Part shown: positions 49,450 through 58,355 of the stretch, piece after piece
How positions within the stretch are numbered: position 1 is the first letter of the stretch
Layout: the number at the start of each line of letters is the position of its first letter
Source: Amycolatopsis iheyensis
GTDB lineage: Bacteria > Actinomycetota > Actinomycetes > Mycobacteriales > Pseudonocardiaceae
DNA length: 64,000 nucleotides
Direction of reading: 5' to 3'
Assembly: GCF_024703995.1 (NCBI RefSeq)
Contig: NZ_JAMXQV010000002.1
Coordinates: 434,001 to 498,000, forward strand
Program-made: the position numbers and the translations under genes
Notes under the pieces: model-generated
What the model was told of the DNA's origin: nothing
The model's database searches: none
Seen by the model: the letters and a program-made list of their open reading frames with translations, nothing else

Positions 49450-49791
49450 TCAGTCTTCTTTCGTCAGCAGGACATCATCGAGCTGCGCCACCCGCTGGCG
49501 CCAAAGGGTTTCGAAGGAGTCGAGCAGCTCACCGGCCCGCCGGATCCGTTCCCGGTCCGTCGAAACCAGCTGAGCGCGGCCGTTCGCGCGCTTGTGGATC
49601 AGGCCCGCCCGCTCGAGCACCGCGACGTGCTTCTGCACAGCGGCGAAACTCATCTCGTAGTGCGCGGCCAGATCCGACACCGACGGCGTCTCCGCGATCG
49701 ACCGCTTGAGGATGTCGCGACGCGTGCCGTCGGCCAGAGCGCGGAAGAGCTGGTTGAGCGACTCCTCACTCTCGTTCTCAAGTACAACCAT
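49450..49791 (-). CDS. ArsR-family winged-helix regulator
   Basis: A 113-residue ArsR-type repressor with L-F-R-A-L-A-D-G-T-R-R-D-I-L-K-R and S-D-L-A-A-H-Y-E-M-S-F-A-A-V-Q-K-H-V-A-V-L-E-R-A-G-L-I-H. It has no metal-site cysteines. The ATG at 49791 lies inside a 20-base palindrome and two bases after the predicted transcript start, so binding there would block both promoter clearance and translation. A longer frame upstream would run through the promoter and is rejected. Confidence 0.88.
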   Translation of the reverse strand: MVVLENESEESLNQLFRALADGTRRDILKRSIAETPSVSDLAAHYEMSFAAVQKHVAVLERAGLIHKRANGRAQLVSTDRERIRRAGELLDSFETLWRQRVAQLDDVLLTKED

Positions 49792-49828
49792 GTGGTTGTA
49801 CGTTAGCCGTCGCAAGCCACCTTGGCAA
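49782..49828 (-). promoter_or_regulatory. ArsR promoter with 20-base palindromic operator on the start codon
   Basis: TTGCCA (49828-49823) and TAACGT (49805-49800) are 17 bases apart on the minus strand. GTACAACCA-TG-TGGTTGTAC (49782-49801) is a palindrome with perfect nine-base arms, covering the end of the -10, the start site and the ATG of the ArsR gene. It is almost certainly the ArsR operator. Confidence 0.8.
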
Positions 49829-49921
49829 CAACCACGACCTGACACCCCTCAGCCGGCGATGCCAGCACAGTGCCAGCCCGACGTGCGCACCCCACCAGCC
49901 ACGCCCACCAAGCTCGCCCCC

Positions 49922-50602
49922 ATGACGATCACCCTCGAACCCCACAGCACCGTGCTCTTCACCGGCGACTCGATCACCGACCTCTGGCGCCCCGACGGCG
50001 AAGACCGCTGCGGCTACCCGGCCCTCGCCGCCGGCCACTGGTGCTTCCGCCACCCCGACCGGCCCATCACCTGGCGCAACACCGGACACGCCGGCGACAC
50101 CGTCCCCGACCTCGAAGCCCGCTGGCGCACCGACGTCCTCGACACCCACCCCGACGTCGTGTCCATCCTCGTCGGCGTCAACGACAACGGCCGGCACACC
50201 TTCGCCCCGAACACCCCCGCGACCTCCACCGACGAGTTCGCGGCCGGCTACGACCGCCTGCTCACCCCACTCGCCGACACGGGCACCCAACTGATCCTCA
50301 TCGAACCGTTCCTCCTACCGGTCACCGGAGTCGTCCAAGCCGGAATCCACCGCGGAGACAGCGAAGAAGCCGTCCTCATCGACGACGCCGTACGCGAGGA
50401 ATGGCGCGCCCGGCTCGACCCGAAGATCGACGCCGTCCGCGAGCTCGCCTCGCGGTACGACGCGCACCTGCTCGCCGCGGACCGCATGTTCGCCGAGCTG
50501 GCCGCGGCCGACGAACCGGAACGCTGGTCCGAAGACGGCGTGCACCCCACCCCGGCCGGCCACGCCGCTCTCGCGGACGCCTGGCTGAAGCTGGTCGCCT
50601 AG
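49922..50602 (+). CDS. SGNH/GDSL-family hydrolase
   Basis: A 226-residue SGNH hydrolase of the GDSL type. Block I F-T-G-D-S-I-T-D-L-W (Ser near 17), block III V-G-V-N-D-N-G, and block V E-D-G-V-H-P-T-P-A-G-H with Asp and His. It has no signal peptide. Domain type resembles intracellular carbohydrate or acyl esterases (SGNH_hydro lipase-2-like). Unlike the SGNH gene at 2746 it contains no TTA codon. It stands between the ArsR operon and the M3 peptidase terminator. Confidence 0.88.
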   Translation: MTITLEPHSTVLFTGDSITDLWRPDGEDRCGYPALAAGHWCFRHPDRPITWRNTGHAGDTVPDLEARWRTDVLDTHPDVVSILVGVNDNGRHTFAPNTPATSTDEFAAGYDRLLTPLADTGTQLILIEPFLLPVTGVVQAGIHRGDSEEAVLIDDAVREEWRARLDPKIDAVRELASRYDAHLLAADRMFAELAAADEPERWSEDGVHPTPAGHAALADAWLKLVA

Positions 50603-50632
50603 TCTTTGCGGTCTTTTGAGCATGGGCAACGC

Positions 50633-50668
50633 ACCGCGGGCCGGGTTTTTCGAAACCCGGCCCGCGGT
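50633..50668. terminator. Bidirectional terminator with UUCG loop
   Basis: ACCGCGGGCCGGGTTT and AAACCCGGCCCGCGGT form a perfect 16-base stem capped by TTCG. It lies between the converging SGNH and M3-peptidase genes and can end both. Confidence 0.88.
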
Positions 50669-50692
50669 ATAGGGCGTTATACAGTTGAGAAA

Positions 50693-52747
50693 TCAGACTC
50701 CGTTGAGGCCGCGGCGAACCAGGAGGGCTTCGATCTCGGGGTCGCGGCCGCGGAAGCTCCGGAAGGCGTCCATCGGGTCGATGGATCCGCCCCGGCCGAG
50801 GAGGGTGCGGCGGAAGTGGTCGCCGTTCTCGCGGGTCAGTCCCCCGCTCTCGCGGAACCACTGGACCGTGTCGGCGTCGAGGACTTCGCTCCAGATGTAG
50901 GAGTAGTACCCCGCGCTGTAGCCGCCGCTGAAGATGTGGGCGAAGTAGGTGGTGCGGTAACGCGGCGGGATCGCCTCGACCGCGACGCCGGCCTTCACGA
51001 GCGCGTCGGTCTCGAAGCGCTGGACCTCTTCCACGCGGTCGTCGACGCCGAGGCGGTGCCACGCCTGGTCGAGCAGGGAAGCCGCGAGGTACTCGGTCGT
51101 GGAGAAGCCTTCGCCGTACTGCTGGGCGGCGAGGAGCTTCTCGACCTGGGCCTGCGGCAGCGCCTCGCCGGTCTCGTGGTGCTTGGCGTAGTTGGCCAGC
51201 ACCTCGGGCCAGAGCATCCACATCTCGTTGACCTGGGACGGGTACTCGACGAAGTCACGCGGCACGTTGGTGCCGGAGAACGTCGGGTACCGGACCGACG
51301 AAAGCAGCGCGTGCAGGGCGTGCCCGAACTCGTGGAACGCCGTGACGACCTCGTCGAAGGTCAGCAGGGTCGGCTCCCCCGCCGGCGGACGGCTGACGTT
51401 GAGCACGTTGACCACGACGGTCTTGCGGTCCAGCAGCGCCGACTGGTCGACGAAGGTGTTCATCCAGGCGCCGCCGCGCTTGGCGTCGCGGGTGTAGAGG
51501 TCGAGCAGGTACAGCCCGAGCGGGGTGCCGTCGGCGTCGAACACCTCGAAGGTCCGGACCTCCGGGTGGTACTTCGGGAGGTCCGGGCGCTCGGTGAAGG
51601 TGAGCCCGTACAGCTTGGTGGCGGCGAAGAAGACACCGTCGGCGTACACGCGGTCGGCTTCGAAGTACGGCCGCAGGGCTTCGGTGTCGACGTCGAAGCG
51701 CTCACGGCGGACCTGCGCGGCGTAGTACGGCCAGTCCGACGGCCGCAGCGTCGCCCCCGGCACGTCGGCCTCCAGCAGCTGCTGCAGCTCGGCGGCTTCG
51801 GTGCGGGCGTTGGCGACCGCGGCCGGCGCCAGCCGCTCGAGCAGACCGGCCGCGGCTTCGGCCGTCTTCGCCGTCTCGTCCGCGATGACGTACGCCGCGT
51901 GGTTCGGGTAGCCGAGCAACGCGGCCCGTTCCGCCCGCAGGTGCGCGATCTCCGCGACGAGCGCGTTGTTGTCGTAGTCGTTGCCGCGGTTGCCCCGCGC
52001 CATCGACGCGGTGTGGATCCGCGCCCGGATTTCGCGGTCGCTCAACGTCTCCAGCGGCGACGCCTGGCTCGTCGGCAGGGTCAGGGTGAGCACGTACTTG
52101 CCGTCTTCACCGCGGGCCGACGCCGCTTCGGCCGCGGTGGCGACCGCGCCGTCGCCGAAGCCCGCGAGCTCCGCCCGGTCTTCGATGACGACGGCCAGCT
52201 CGTTGGTGTCCTTGAGCAGGTTCTGCTGGAACTTCGTCTGCAGCGTGGACAGCTGCCCGTTCAGCTCCCGCAGGCGGGCCTGCTCCGCCTCGCCGAGCCC
52301 GGCGCCCGCGCGGCTGAAGTCGAGGTGCCGCCGCTCCAGCAGCCGCCTCGACTCCTCGTCCAGGCCCAGCTCCCCGCGCCGCGCGTGCAGGGCGTCGATG
52401 CGGGCGAACAGCTTCGGGTTCAGGTGGATGGCGTCGTGGTGGGCGGCCAGCTTCGGCGCGAACTCCGCCTGGATGGCCTGGATCTCGTCGGTGCTGGTCG
52501 ACCCGGACAGGTTGTAGAACACGCTCGCCACGCGGCTCAGCAGCTCGCCGGCGCGCTCGAGGGCCACGACGGTGTTCTCGAACGTCGGCTCGGCGTCCTG
52601 CGTGGCGATCTGCTCGATCTCCGCCGCGTGCTCGGCCAGCCCGGCCTCGAACGCGGGCCGGTAGTGCTCGTCGGCGATCCGGTCGAACGGCGGCAGGGCG
52701 TAGGGCAGTTCGCTGGGTGCGGCGAACGGGTTGTCCGGCGAAATCAT
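50693..52747 (-). CDS. M3-family metallopeptidase (peptidyl-dipeptidase Dcp-like)
   Basis: A 684-residue zinc oligopeptidase. The HExxH site is F-D-E-V-V-T-A-F-H-E-F-G-H-A-L-H near residue 470, followed by F-V-E-Y-P-S-Q-V-N-E-M-W with the third ligand Glu. The all-helical N-terminal part and the Y-x-x-Y-x-W-S/A-E-V-L-D end (S-Y-I-W-S-E-V-L-D-A) match Dcp and oligopeptidase A. It is cytosolic and would cleave small peptides. The ATG at 52747 is preferred to a start 14 codons upstream. It adds to the S9, S66, M55 and two M20 peptidases in this window. Confidence 0.92.
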   Translation of the reverse strand: MISPDNPFAAPSELPYALPPFDRIADEHYRPAFEAGLAEHAAEIEQIATQDAEPTFENTVVALERAGELLSRVASVFYNLSGSTSTDEIQAIQAEFAPKLAAHHDAIHLNPKLFARIDALHARRGELGLDEESRRLLERRHLDFSRAGAGLGEAEQARLRELNGQLSTLQTKFQQNLLKDTNELAVVIEDRAELAGFGDGAVATAAEAASARGEDGKYVLTLTLPTSQASPLETLSDREIRARIHTASMARGNRGNDYDNNALVAEIAHLRAERAALLGYPNHAAYVIADETAKTAEAAAGLLERLAPAAVANARTEAAELQQLLEADVPGATLRPSDWPYYAAQVRRERFDVDTEALRPYFEADRVYADGVFFAATKLYGLTFTERPDLPKYHPEVRTFEVFDADGTPLGLYLLDLYTRDAKRGGAWMNTFVDQSALLDRKTVVVNVLNVSRPPAGEPTLLTFDEVVTAFHEFGHALHALLSSVRYPTFSGTNVPRDFVEYPSQVNEMWMLWPEVLANYAKHHETGEALPQAQVEKLLAAQQYGEGFSTTEYLAASLLDQAWHRLGVDDRVEEVQRFETDALVKAGVAVEAIPPRYRTTYFAHIFSGGYSAGYYSYIWSEVLDADTVQWFRESGGLTRENGDHFRRTLLGRGGSIDPMDAFRSFRGRDPEIEALLVRRGLNGV

Positions 52748-52840
52748 CGGGGCAGGCTCCTGATCGGGTGCAACACTCGGTCCCGCCACCCTACGTGGTC
52801 CACCGGTGCCGATGTCAGCGCTTTCCGGAGGTGGCCAAGC

Positions 52841-53548
52841 TCACCGGCCGGTGGTACCGCCCACGACGGCGTCGCTGCTCGAAGCCGCCTTCCTGCCCCG
52901 CTTCGGCTTCGGCTCGGGCGGCACGATGCCCCGCAGGTCGCCGCCGTGGTCGTTGACCCGCATGACGAACGGCCGCGTCTCGGTGTAGCGCACGACCGAG
53001 ATCGACGCCGGGTCGACGACGATCCGCTGGAACGCGTCGAGGTGCTGCCCGAGGGCGTCGGCGAGGATCGACTTGATCACGTCGCCGTGACTGCACAGCA
53101 GCCAGACGGCGTGGTCGCCGTGCTCGGCGGTGATCCGCCGGTCGTGCGCGCGGACCGCGGCCACCGACCGCGCCTGCATCGCCGCGAGCCCCTCGCCGCC
53201 CGGGAACACCGCCGCCGAGGCGTGCGCCTGGACGACCCGCCAGAGCGGCTCCTTGGCGAGGTGCTTGAGCTCCTTGCCGGTCCAGTCGCCGTAGTCCACT
53301 TCGGACAACCCGGGCTCGACGACCTTCTCGAGCCCGCGCGCGGCGGCCAGCGGCCCGACCGTCTGCTTGCACCGCAGCATCGGCGAGACGACGAGCCCCG
53401 ACAGGGGCACGCCCTCCAGCCGCTCGACCAGCTTCTCCGCCTGGGCGCGGCCCGTGTCGTCGAGGTTGACCTTCGGCGACCGCCCGGCCAGGATCCCCGA
53501 TCCGTTGGCCGTCGACTTGCCGTGCCTGAGCAGAATGACCGTACTCAC
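52841..53548 (-). CDS. Histidine phosphatase, MSMEG_4193 type
   Basis: A 235-residue histidine-phosphatase-superfamily protein. S-T-V-I-L-L-R-H-G-K-S-T-A-N carries the RHG catalytic His, E-V-D-Y-G-D-W-T-G-K-E the acid loop, and C-S-H-G-D-V-I-K-S the second His. This pattern, including L-A-G-R-S-P near residue 20, is that of the MSMEG_4193 family. Family descriptions place it in a trio with DUF3090 and SCO1664 genes, which here lie about 39 kb away. The GTG at 53548 (V-S-T-V-I) is preferred over one three codons upstream. Followed upstream by UppP on the same strand. Confidence 0.85.
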   Translation of the reverse strand: MSTVILLRHGKSTANGSGILAGRSPKVNLDDTGRAQAEKLVERLEGVPLSGLVVSPMLRCKQTVGPLAAARGLEKVVEPGLSEVDYGDWTGKELKHLAKEPLWRVVQAHASAAVFPGGEGLAAMQARSVAAVRAHDRRITAEHGDHAVWLLCSHGDVIKSILADALGQHLDAFQRIVVDPASISVVRYTETRPFVMRVNDHGGDLRGIVPPEPKPKRGRKAASSSDAVVGGTTGR

Positions 53549-53572
53549 ACGCCCCACCCTACGTGGCGGCGA

Positions 53573-54415
53573 TCAGTGGCTGACCGGGCCCGCGTTCGGG
53601 TCGAGCACCCCGGTGAAGATCAGCACGAACAGCAGCACGCCGAGCACCAGCCGGTAGACCACGAACGGCACGAAGCTGCGCTTCTTGATGTAGGCCATCA
53701 GCCAGGCGATCACCGCGTAGCCGACACCGAAGGCGACCAGCGTCGCGAGGATCGTCGGGCCCCACTGGGCCGGCACGCCGCCCGAGCCGATGTCCTTGAG
53801 CTTGTACACCCCCGAGCCGAACACCGCCGGCAGCGCCAGCAGGAACGAGTACTCCGCCGCCTCCGCGCGGGTGTAGCCCAGCAGCAGGCCCGCACTGGTC
53901 GTGCCGCCCGAGCGGGACACGCCGGGGATCAGCGCCAGCGCCTGCGCGAAGCCGAAGCCGAGGCCGTGCGGCACCGTCAGGTGATCCAGCGTCCGCTCCT
54001 GCTTCCCGACGCGGTCGGCGTAGAGCAGGATCAGGCCGAACACGATCAGCACGGTCGCGGTGATCCGCAGGTCGCGGAAGGCGCTGTCGATCTGGTCCTG
54101 CAGCAGCAGGCCGAGCACCACGATCGGCAGCGAGCCGACGATGATCAGCCAGCCGAGGCGGGCGTCCGGGTCCTGCCGCCACTCCTTCTGGTAGAGCGAG
54201 TAGAACCAGGCCTGCAGGATCCGGCCGATCTTCTTGCCGAAGTAGATGATCACCGCCAGCTCGGTGCCGATCTGCGTCACCGCGGTGAACGCCGCGCCCG
54301 GATCGTCCCAGCCGACGAGCGCCGCGACGATCCGCAGGTGCGCGCTCGAAGAGATCGGCAGGAACTCCGTCAGGCCCTGGACCAGGCCCAGCACCAAGGC
54401 TTCGAACCAGCCCAC
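53573..54415 (-). CDS. uppP: Undecaprenyl-diphosphatase (UppP/BacA)
   Basis: A 280-residue membrane phosphatase that regenerates undecaprenyl phosphate for cell-wall synthesis. [18 protein letters not shown] is the first conserved motif with the catalytic Glu, and [11 protein letters not shown] the second. About eight hydrophobic segments are present. The GTG start is one base after the stop of the LLM gene, so they are co-transcribed. Confidence 0.96.
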   Translation of the reverse strand: MGWFEALVLGLVQGLTEFLPISSSAHLRIVAALVGWDDPGAAFTAVTQIGTELAVIIYFGKKIGRILQAWFYSLYQKEWRQDPDARLGWLIIVGSLPIVVLGLLLQDQIDSAFRDLRITATVLIVFGLILLYADRVGKQERTLDHLTVPHGLGFGFAQALALIPGVSRSGGTTSAGLLLGYTRAEAAEYSFLLALPAVFGSGVYKLKDIGSGGVPAQWGPTILATLVAFGVGYAVIAWLMAYIKKRSFVPFVVYRLVLGVLLFVLIFTGVLDPNAGPVSH

Positions 54416-54416
54416 G

Positions 54417-55454
54417 TCAGGCCACCCCCGCCAGCTCGAGCGCCTCGACGGCGGTGCGCAGGGCGCCGGCCGGCTCCGGTGTGAAGGGCGACACCGACAG
54501 GGTCGTCACGCCGGCTTCGGCGAATTGGGTCATCTTCTCCGCGATCCGTTCCTTCGGACCCAGCAGCGACGTCGCGTCGAGGAACTCCAGCGGCACCGCC
54601 GCCATCGCCCCGGCGCGGTCGCCCGCCAGGTATTTCTCCTGCACGTCGGCGGCTTCGGCCGCGAAGCCCATCCGGCAGGCCAGCTGGTTGTAGAAGTTCT
54701 TCTCCCGGCTGCCCATGCCGCCGAGGTAGAGCGCCGCGTAACCGCGGACAGCGTCCGCGCACACCTTCCAGTCGTCCCCCGGGACGAGCGGCACGGTCGG
54801 GGCGACGTCGTAGCCGTCCAGGGTGCGGCCGGCCCGCTCGGCGCCGGCCCGCAGCTGCGCCAGCTGCTCCCCCGCGTGCGCCGGCGAGAAGAACACCGGC
54901 AGCCAGCCGTCGGCGATCTCGCCGGTCAGCTCCAGGTTCTTCGGGCCGATCGCGGCCAGGTAGAGCGGGATGTGCTTGCGCGCGGGCCGGACGGTCAGCC
55001 GCAGCGCCTTGCCCGGGCCGTCCGGCAGCGGCAGCGTGAAGTGCTCCCCTTCGAACTTGACCCGCTCCCGCCGCAGCGCCGAGCGCACGATCGAGGCGTA
55101 CTCGCGGGTGCGGCCCAGCGGCGAGGTGAACCGCACGCCGTGCCAGCCCTCGGACACCTGCGGACCGGACACCCCCAGCCCGAGCCGGAACCGGCCGCCG
55201 GAGAGCGTGTCGAGGGTGGCGGCGGTCATCGCGGTCATCGCCGGGGTCCGGGCCGGGATCTGCAGCACGGCGGCGCCGACGTCGATCCGCGACGTGTGCG
55301 CCGCGACCCAGGTCAGCACGGTCACGGCGTCCGAGCCGTACGCCTCCGCGGCCCACACCACGGCGTAGCCCAGTTCGTCCGCTTGCTTGGCCAGCTCCAG
55401 GTTCGCGGGGTCGTTCCCCGCTCCCCAGTAGCCGAGATTCAGTCCGAGTCGCAC
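54417..55454 (-). CDS. LLM-class F420-dependent oxidoreductase
   Basis: A 345-residue luciferase-like oxidoreductase: L-G-L-N-L-G-Y-W-G strand 1, [42 protein letters not shown], and [16 protein letters not shown]. This is the F420-dependent subgroup. A GTG start follows TAGGGT (55463-55468) with a two-base leader. It heads the LLM-UppP-phosphatase unit. A link of F420 chemistry to cell-wall lipid recycling is not established. Confidence 0.9.
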   Translation of the reverse strand: MRLGLNLGYWGAGNDPANLELAKQADELGYAVVWAAEAYGSDAVTVLTWVAAHTSRIDVGAAVLQIPARTPAMTAMTAATLDTLSGGRFRLGLGVSGPQVSEGWHGVRFTSPLGRTREYASIVRSALRRERVKFEGEHFTLPLPDGPGKALRLTVRPARKHIPLYLAAIGPKNLELTGEIADGWLPVFFSPAHAGEQLAQLRAGAERAGRTLDGYDVAPTVPLVPGDDWKVCADAVRGYAALYLGGMGSREKNFYNQLACRMGFAAEAADVQEKYLAGDRAGAMAAVPLEFLDATSLLGPKERIAEKMTQFAEAGVTTLSVSPFTPEPAGALRTAVEALELAGVA

Positions 55455-55541
55455 GGGGCCAGACCCTAACGGGGGCCGTTGTGGGCGACACGACTCACCT
55501 TGGTCAGGTTCGCGAGCGGTCGCCCACTAGGCTCGGCGGTC

Positions 55542-56510
55542 GTGGAAAAGCGACTGCTCGGCCGGTCGGGACTGCGTGTCTCGCGGATGGCGCTCGGCAC
55601 CATGACCTGGGGTGGCGACACCGACGCGGAAGAGGCGGCCGGCCAGCTGGTCGCTTTCGTCGACGCCGGGGGCACCCTGGTGGACACGGCCGACATCTAC
55701 GGCGAGGGCGAGAGCGAGCGGGTCCTCGGTTCGCTGCTCGGTGACCTGGTGCCCCGCGACGACGTCGTCCTCGCCACCAAGGCCGTCGCCCGCCGCACCG
55801 ACGGCCCCTTCGGCGGCGGCGCCTCCCGGGGCGCGCTGCTCACCGCGCTCGAGGGCTCGCTGAAGCGGCTGGGCACCGACCACGTCGACCTCTGGCAGCT
55901 GCACGCCTGGGACTCCTGCGTGCCGATCGCCGAGACGCTCGCCGCGCTCGAGTACGCCGTGACCACCGGCAAGGCCCGCTACGTCGGCGTCTCGAACTAC
56001 GCGGGCTGGCAGCTGGCCACGGCCGCCGCCGGCGCCGCCGCGGTCGCCCCGATCGTCTCCACCCAGGTCGAGTACTCGCTCCTGGAGCGCGGGGTGGACC
56101 GCGAGGTCGTGCCCGCCGCCGAGCACCACGGCATCGGCCTGCTGCCCTGGGCGCCCCTGGGCCGCGGCGTGCTGACCGGCAAGTACCGCACTGGCACCCC
56201 GGCGGACTCGCGCGGCGCGAACAGCGCGTACGCCGGTTACGTCGAGCACCACCGCACCGACCGGGCCGCCCGCATCGTGCAGGCGGTGGCCACCGCGGCC
56301 GACGGGCTGGGCACGTCACCGCTGGCGGTGGCGCTGGCCTGGGTCCGCGACCGGCCCGGCGTGGTCGCGCCGGTGGTGGGCGCGCGGGACACCGGCCAGC
56401 TGACCGGGTCACTGACGGCGGAGGAGATCACCTTGCCGCCGGCCATTCGCTCGGCGCTCGACGACGTCAGCGCCATCGAGGTCGGCTACCCGGAGCGCTG
56501 GCCGCGCTAG
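55542..56510 (+). CDS. Aldo/keto reductase
   Basis: A 322-residue AKR-superfamily barrel. The tetrad is visible: Asp and Tyr in V-D-T-A-D-I-Y-G-E-G-E-S-E, Lys in V-L-A-T-K-A, and His in D-L-W-Q-L-H-A-W-D. C-terminal V-V-A-P-V-V-G-A-R-D-T-G-Q-L is the NADPH phosphate-binding loop. The GTG at 55542 gives V-E-K-R-L-L-G-R-S-G-L-R-V-S-R-M-A-L-G-T-M, as in homologues; TAGGCT at 55528-55533 lies eight bases upstream. Substrate unknown. It is divergent from the LLM gene. Confidence 0.92.
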   Translation: MEKRLLGRSGLRVSRMALGTMTWGGDTDAEEAAGQLVAFVDAGGTLVDTADIYGEGESERVLGSLLGDLVPRDDVVLATKAVARRTDGPFGGGASRGALLTALEGSLKRLGTDHVDLWQLHAWDSCVPIAETLAALEYAVTTGKARYVGVSNYAGWQLATAAAGAAAVAPIVSTQVEYSLLERGVDREVVPAAEHHGIGLLPWAPLGRGVLTGKYRTGTPADSRGANSAYAGYVEHHRTDRAARIVQAVATAADGLGTSPLAVALAWVRDRPGVVAPVVGARDTGQLTGSLTAEEITLPPAIRSALDDVSAIEVGYPERWPR

Positions 56511-56601
56511 GTGTCTGTTGGGTGACATGCACGTGACGGCAAGACGATCGTGGAGGATGCTGGTGGAGACCGTCCGTCGAGGGACACCTGGAGGCCGCAA
56601 C

Positions 56602-57612
56602 GTGCGTCGGTTCGCCGCCGTGTCGTGGATCGCGATCCCGCTCGCCGGTGCGCTGGTGCTCTCGGGCTGCTCGTCGGCCAAGACCGACAACAGCGACGAG
56701 CTGCAGATCGTCGCGAACCCTGTCGCGGCGAAGCCGGTCGTCTCCCCCGCGGTGAGCGTGAAGCCCGCCGGTCAGGTGCTCGCCACCGGAGCGGTGTCGG
56801 CCCTCGCCGTGGCGCAGGGCACCTTGGTCGTGGCCCTCGCTCAGCCGCCTTCTTTGCAGCTGTACGACCTGAACGCGCTCGCGTCCCCGCCGGTGAATAT
56901 GCCGTTATACGGCAAGGCGGAGAAGCTGACCGTGGCGCCGGGACGGGTCGAGATCGCCGAGCCCGCGCAGGGCGTGGTGCAGCAGCTGACCCTGCCGGAC
57001 CGGAAGCTCACCGAGACGAAGACGGGCGGGCAGCCGGCGTCGAGCATCGCCTACGGCACCGACCGGCTGGTCGCGATGGGGGCGGCGAAGGACATCCAGG
57101 TGCTGCCGGCGGCGGGGCCGGCGCGGACGATCGGCGGGCAGCTCTACAGCGCCGACGACGTCATCGACACCGGGAAGGGTGTCGTGGTGCTGGACCGGCT
57201 GCGCACGGCCGTGTTCTCGGTCGACGTCGCGGCCGGGACGGTCGGCGAGGGCCTGCGCGCGGGCGACGGCGCGGCGAACGCGGTGGCCGACTCCTACGGG
57301 CGGGTGCTGGTGACCGACGCGCGGGCGGGCGCGCTGATCGCCTTCTCGGCGAACCCGCTGATCATGCGGCAGCGCTACCCGGTGCCCGGGGGCGCGTACG
57401 GGATCGCTTATGACGCGAAGCGGAGCCTGGCCTGGGTGACGCTGACGGAACGCAACGAAGTGGTCGGGTTCGACGTCCGTGGCGGCGAGCCTGTCGAGAA
57501 GTACCGGTTCCCCACCGTGCGCCAGCCGGACTCGGTCGGGGTGGACGACAGCAGCGGCCGCGTGATCGTCGGCTCGGCCGCCGGAGAAGGGACCCAGGTG
57601 ATCCAGCCATGA
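56602..57612 (+). CDS. Beta-propeller lipoprotein with TTA codon
   Basis: A 336-residue exported lipoprotein. The signal V-S-W-I-A-I-P-L-A-G-A-L-V ends in the lipobox L-S-G-C, and the mature part has repeated propeller-like strands (V-A-D-S-Y-G-R-V-L-V-T-D-A, Y-G-I-A-Y-D-A-K-R-S-L-A-W-V-T-L, S-V-G-V-D-D-S-S-G-R-V) like YncE/Vgb proteins. The GTG at 56602 is fixed by GGAGG at 56590-56594. Codon 102 is TTA (56905-56907), lying in the palindrome TGCCGT-TAT-ACGGCA (56900-56914); expression may depend on bldA. Function unknown. It overlaps the DUF5703 gene as ATGA. Confidence 0.85.
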   Translation: MRRFAAVSWIAIPLAGALVLSGCSSAKTDNSDELQIVANPVAAKPVVSPAVSVKPAGQVLATGAVSALAVAQGTLVVALAQPPSLQLYDLNALASPPVNMPLYGKAEKLTVAPGRVEIAEPAQGVVQQLTLPDRKLTETKTGGQPASSIAYGTDRLVAMGAAKDIQVLPAAGPARTIGGQLYSADDVIDTGKGVVVLDRLRTAVFSVDVAAGTVGEGLRAGDGAANAVADSYGRVLVTDARAGALIAFSANPLIMRQRYPVPGGAYGIAYDAKRSLAWVTLTERNEVVGFDVRGGEPVEKYRFPTVRQPDSVGVDDSSGRVIVGSAAGEGTQVIQP

Positions 57613-57833
57613 CAGCGGTCAGCGAGGCGGTGGTCGAAGGGGATTGGGAGTATCGCCGTCTGCACCTCCCCCCGGGTGTGTCCCGGCGTGCGGCGGCGAC
57701 CCAGCTCTCCATCCACGCGGAGTTCGCGGGCTGGGAACTGCGCACGGTGCGGTTGTACGCCGACGGCACGCGGCGGGTGTGGCTGCGCCGGAAGCGGACG
57801 GCCCAGAGCCTGCCGGGCGCGCTACCGACCTGA
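57609..57833 (+). CDS. DUF5703 family protein
   Basis: A 74-residue protein: W-E-Y-R-R-L-H-L-P-P-G-V-S-R-R-A-A-A-T-Q and S-I-H-A-E-F-A-G-W-E-L-R-T-V-R-L-Y-A-D-G-T-R-R-V matches the actinobacterial DUF5703 family. Function unknown. Its ATG overlaps the lipoprotein stop, suggesting a functional link. The 3' end overlaps the convergent GNAT gene by 12 bases. Confidence 0.82.
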   Translation: MTAVSEAVVEGDWEYRRLHLPPGVSRRAAATQLSIHAEFAGWELRTVRLYADGTRRVWLRRKRTAQSLPGALPT

Positions 57834-58355
57834 CCGCTTGATCTCGTATTCGACTTCGGTGTCGCCGTCGCCACCGGAGGCGAACTCGCGCACGAACGTC
57901 AACCCGGCGGCGGCCATCGTCGCGCGCGACGCGGTGTTCCCGGCCGCGGTCTGCGCGAAGACGCGGTCGAGGCCGAGGTCGGCGAAGCCGTAGCGGATCA
58001 GCCGGCGCGCGCCTTCGACGGCGTAGCCGCGACGCCAGCGGTCGCGCCGGAGCCGGAACCCGAGATCGGCTTCGCCCGCAACGGGCGGCTGGTCGGGTCC
58101 GTGCGGTGGCCTCAGCAGCCACCAGCCGACGAAGCCGGTCCCGGCGAGACCGGCCCAGTACCCGAGTCCCTCCCCCGCGGCGGCCAGCCGGCGCTCGTGC
58201 GCGGCTTCCGCCTCGGCCCTCGTCAACGCGCGACCGCCCAGGTGCTTCAGCACCTCGGGATCGGCGTCCAGCTCGACCGCCGCCTCGAGGTGCGCTCCGG
58301 TCAGCGGCACCAGCGTCAGCCGCTCGGTGTGCAGGACGGGCTGGTCGGCGGTCAC
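57822..58355 (-). CDS. GNAT-family N-acetyltransferase (RimJ/RimL-like)
   Basis: A 177-residue acetyltransferase: L-H-T-E-R-L-T-L-V-P-L is the RimL-type opening, R-R-D-R-W-R-R-G-Y-A-V-E-G-A-R-R-L is motif A for acetyl-CoA binding, and N-T-A-S-R-A-T-M-A-A-A-G-L-T-F is motif B. The acceptor may be a ribosomal or other protein N-terminus, or a small amine. The GTG at 58355 overlaps the SRPBCC stop (GTGA). Third gene of the ArsR-SRPBCC-GNAT operon. Confidence 0.9.
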   Translation of the reverse strand: MTADQPVLHTERLTLVPLTGAHLEAAVELDADPEVLKHLGGRALTRAEAEAAHERRLAAAGEGLGYWAGLAGTGFVGWWLLRPPHGPDQPPVAGEADLGFRLRRDRWRRGYAVEGARRLIRYGFADLGLDRVFAQTAAGNTASRATMAAAGLTFVREFASGGDGDTEVEYEIKRSGR

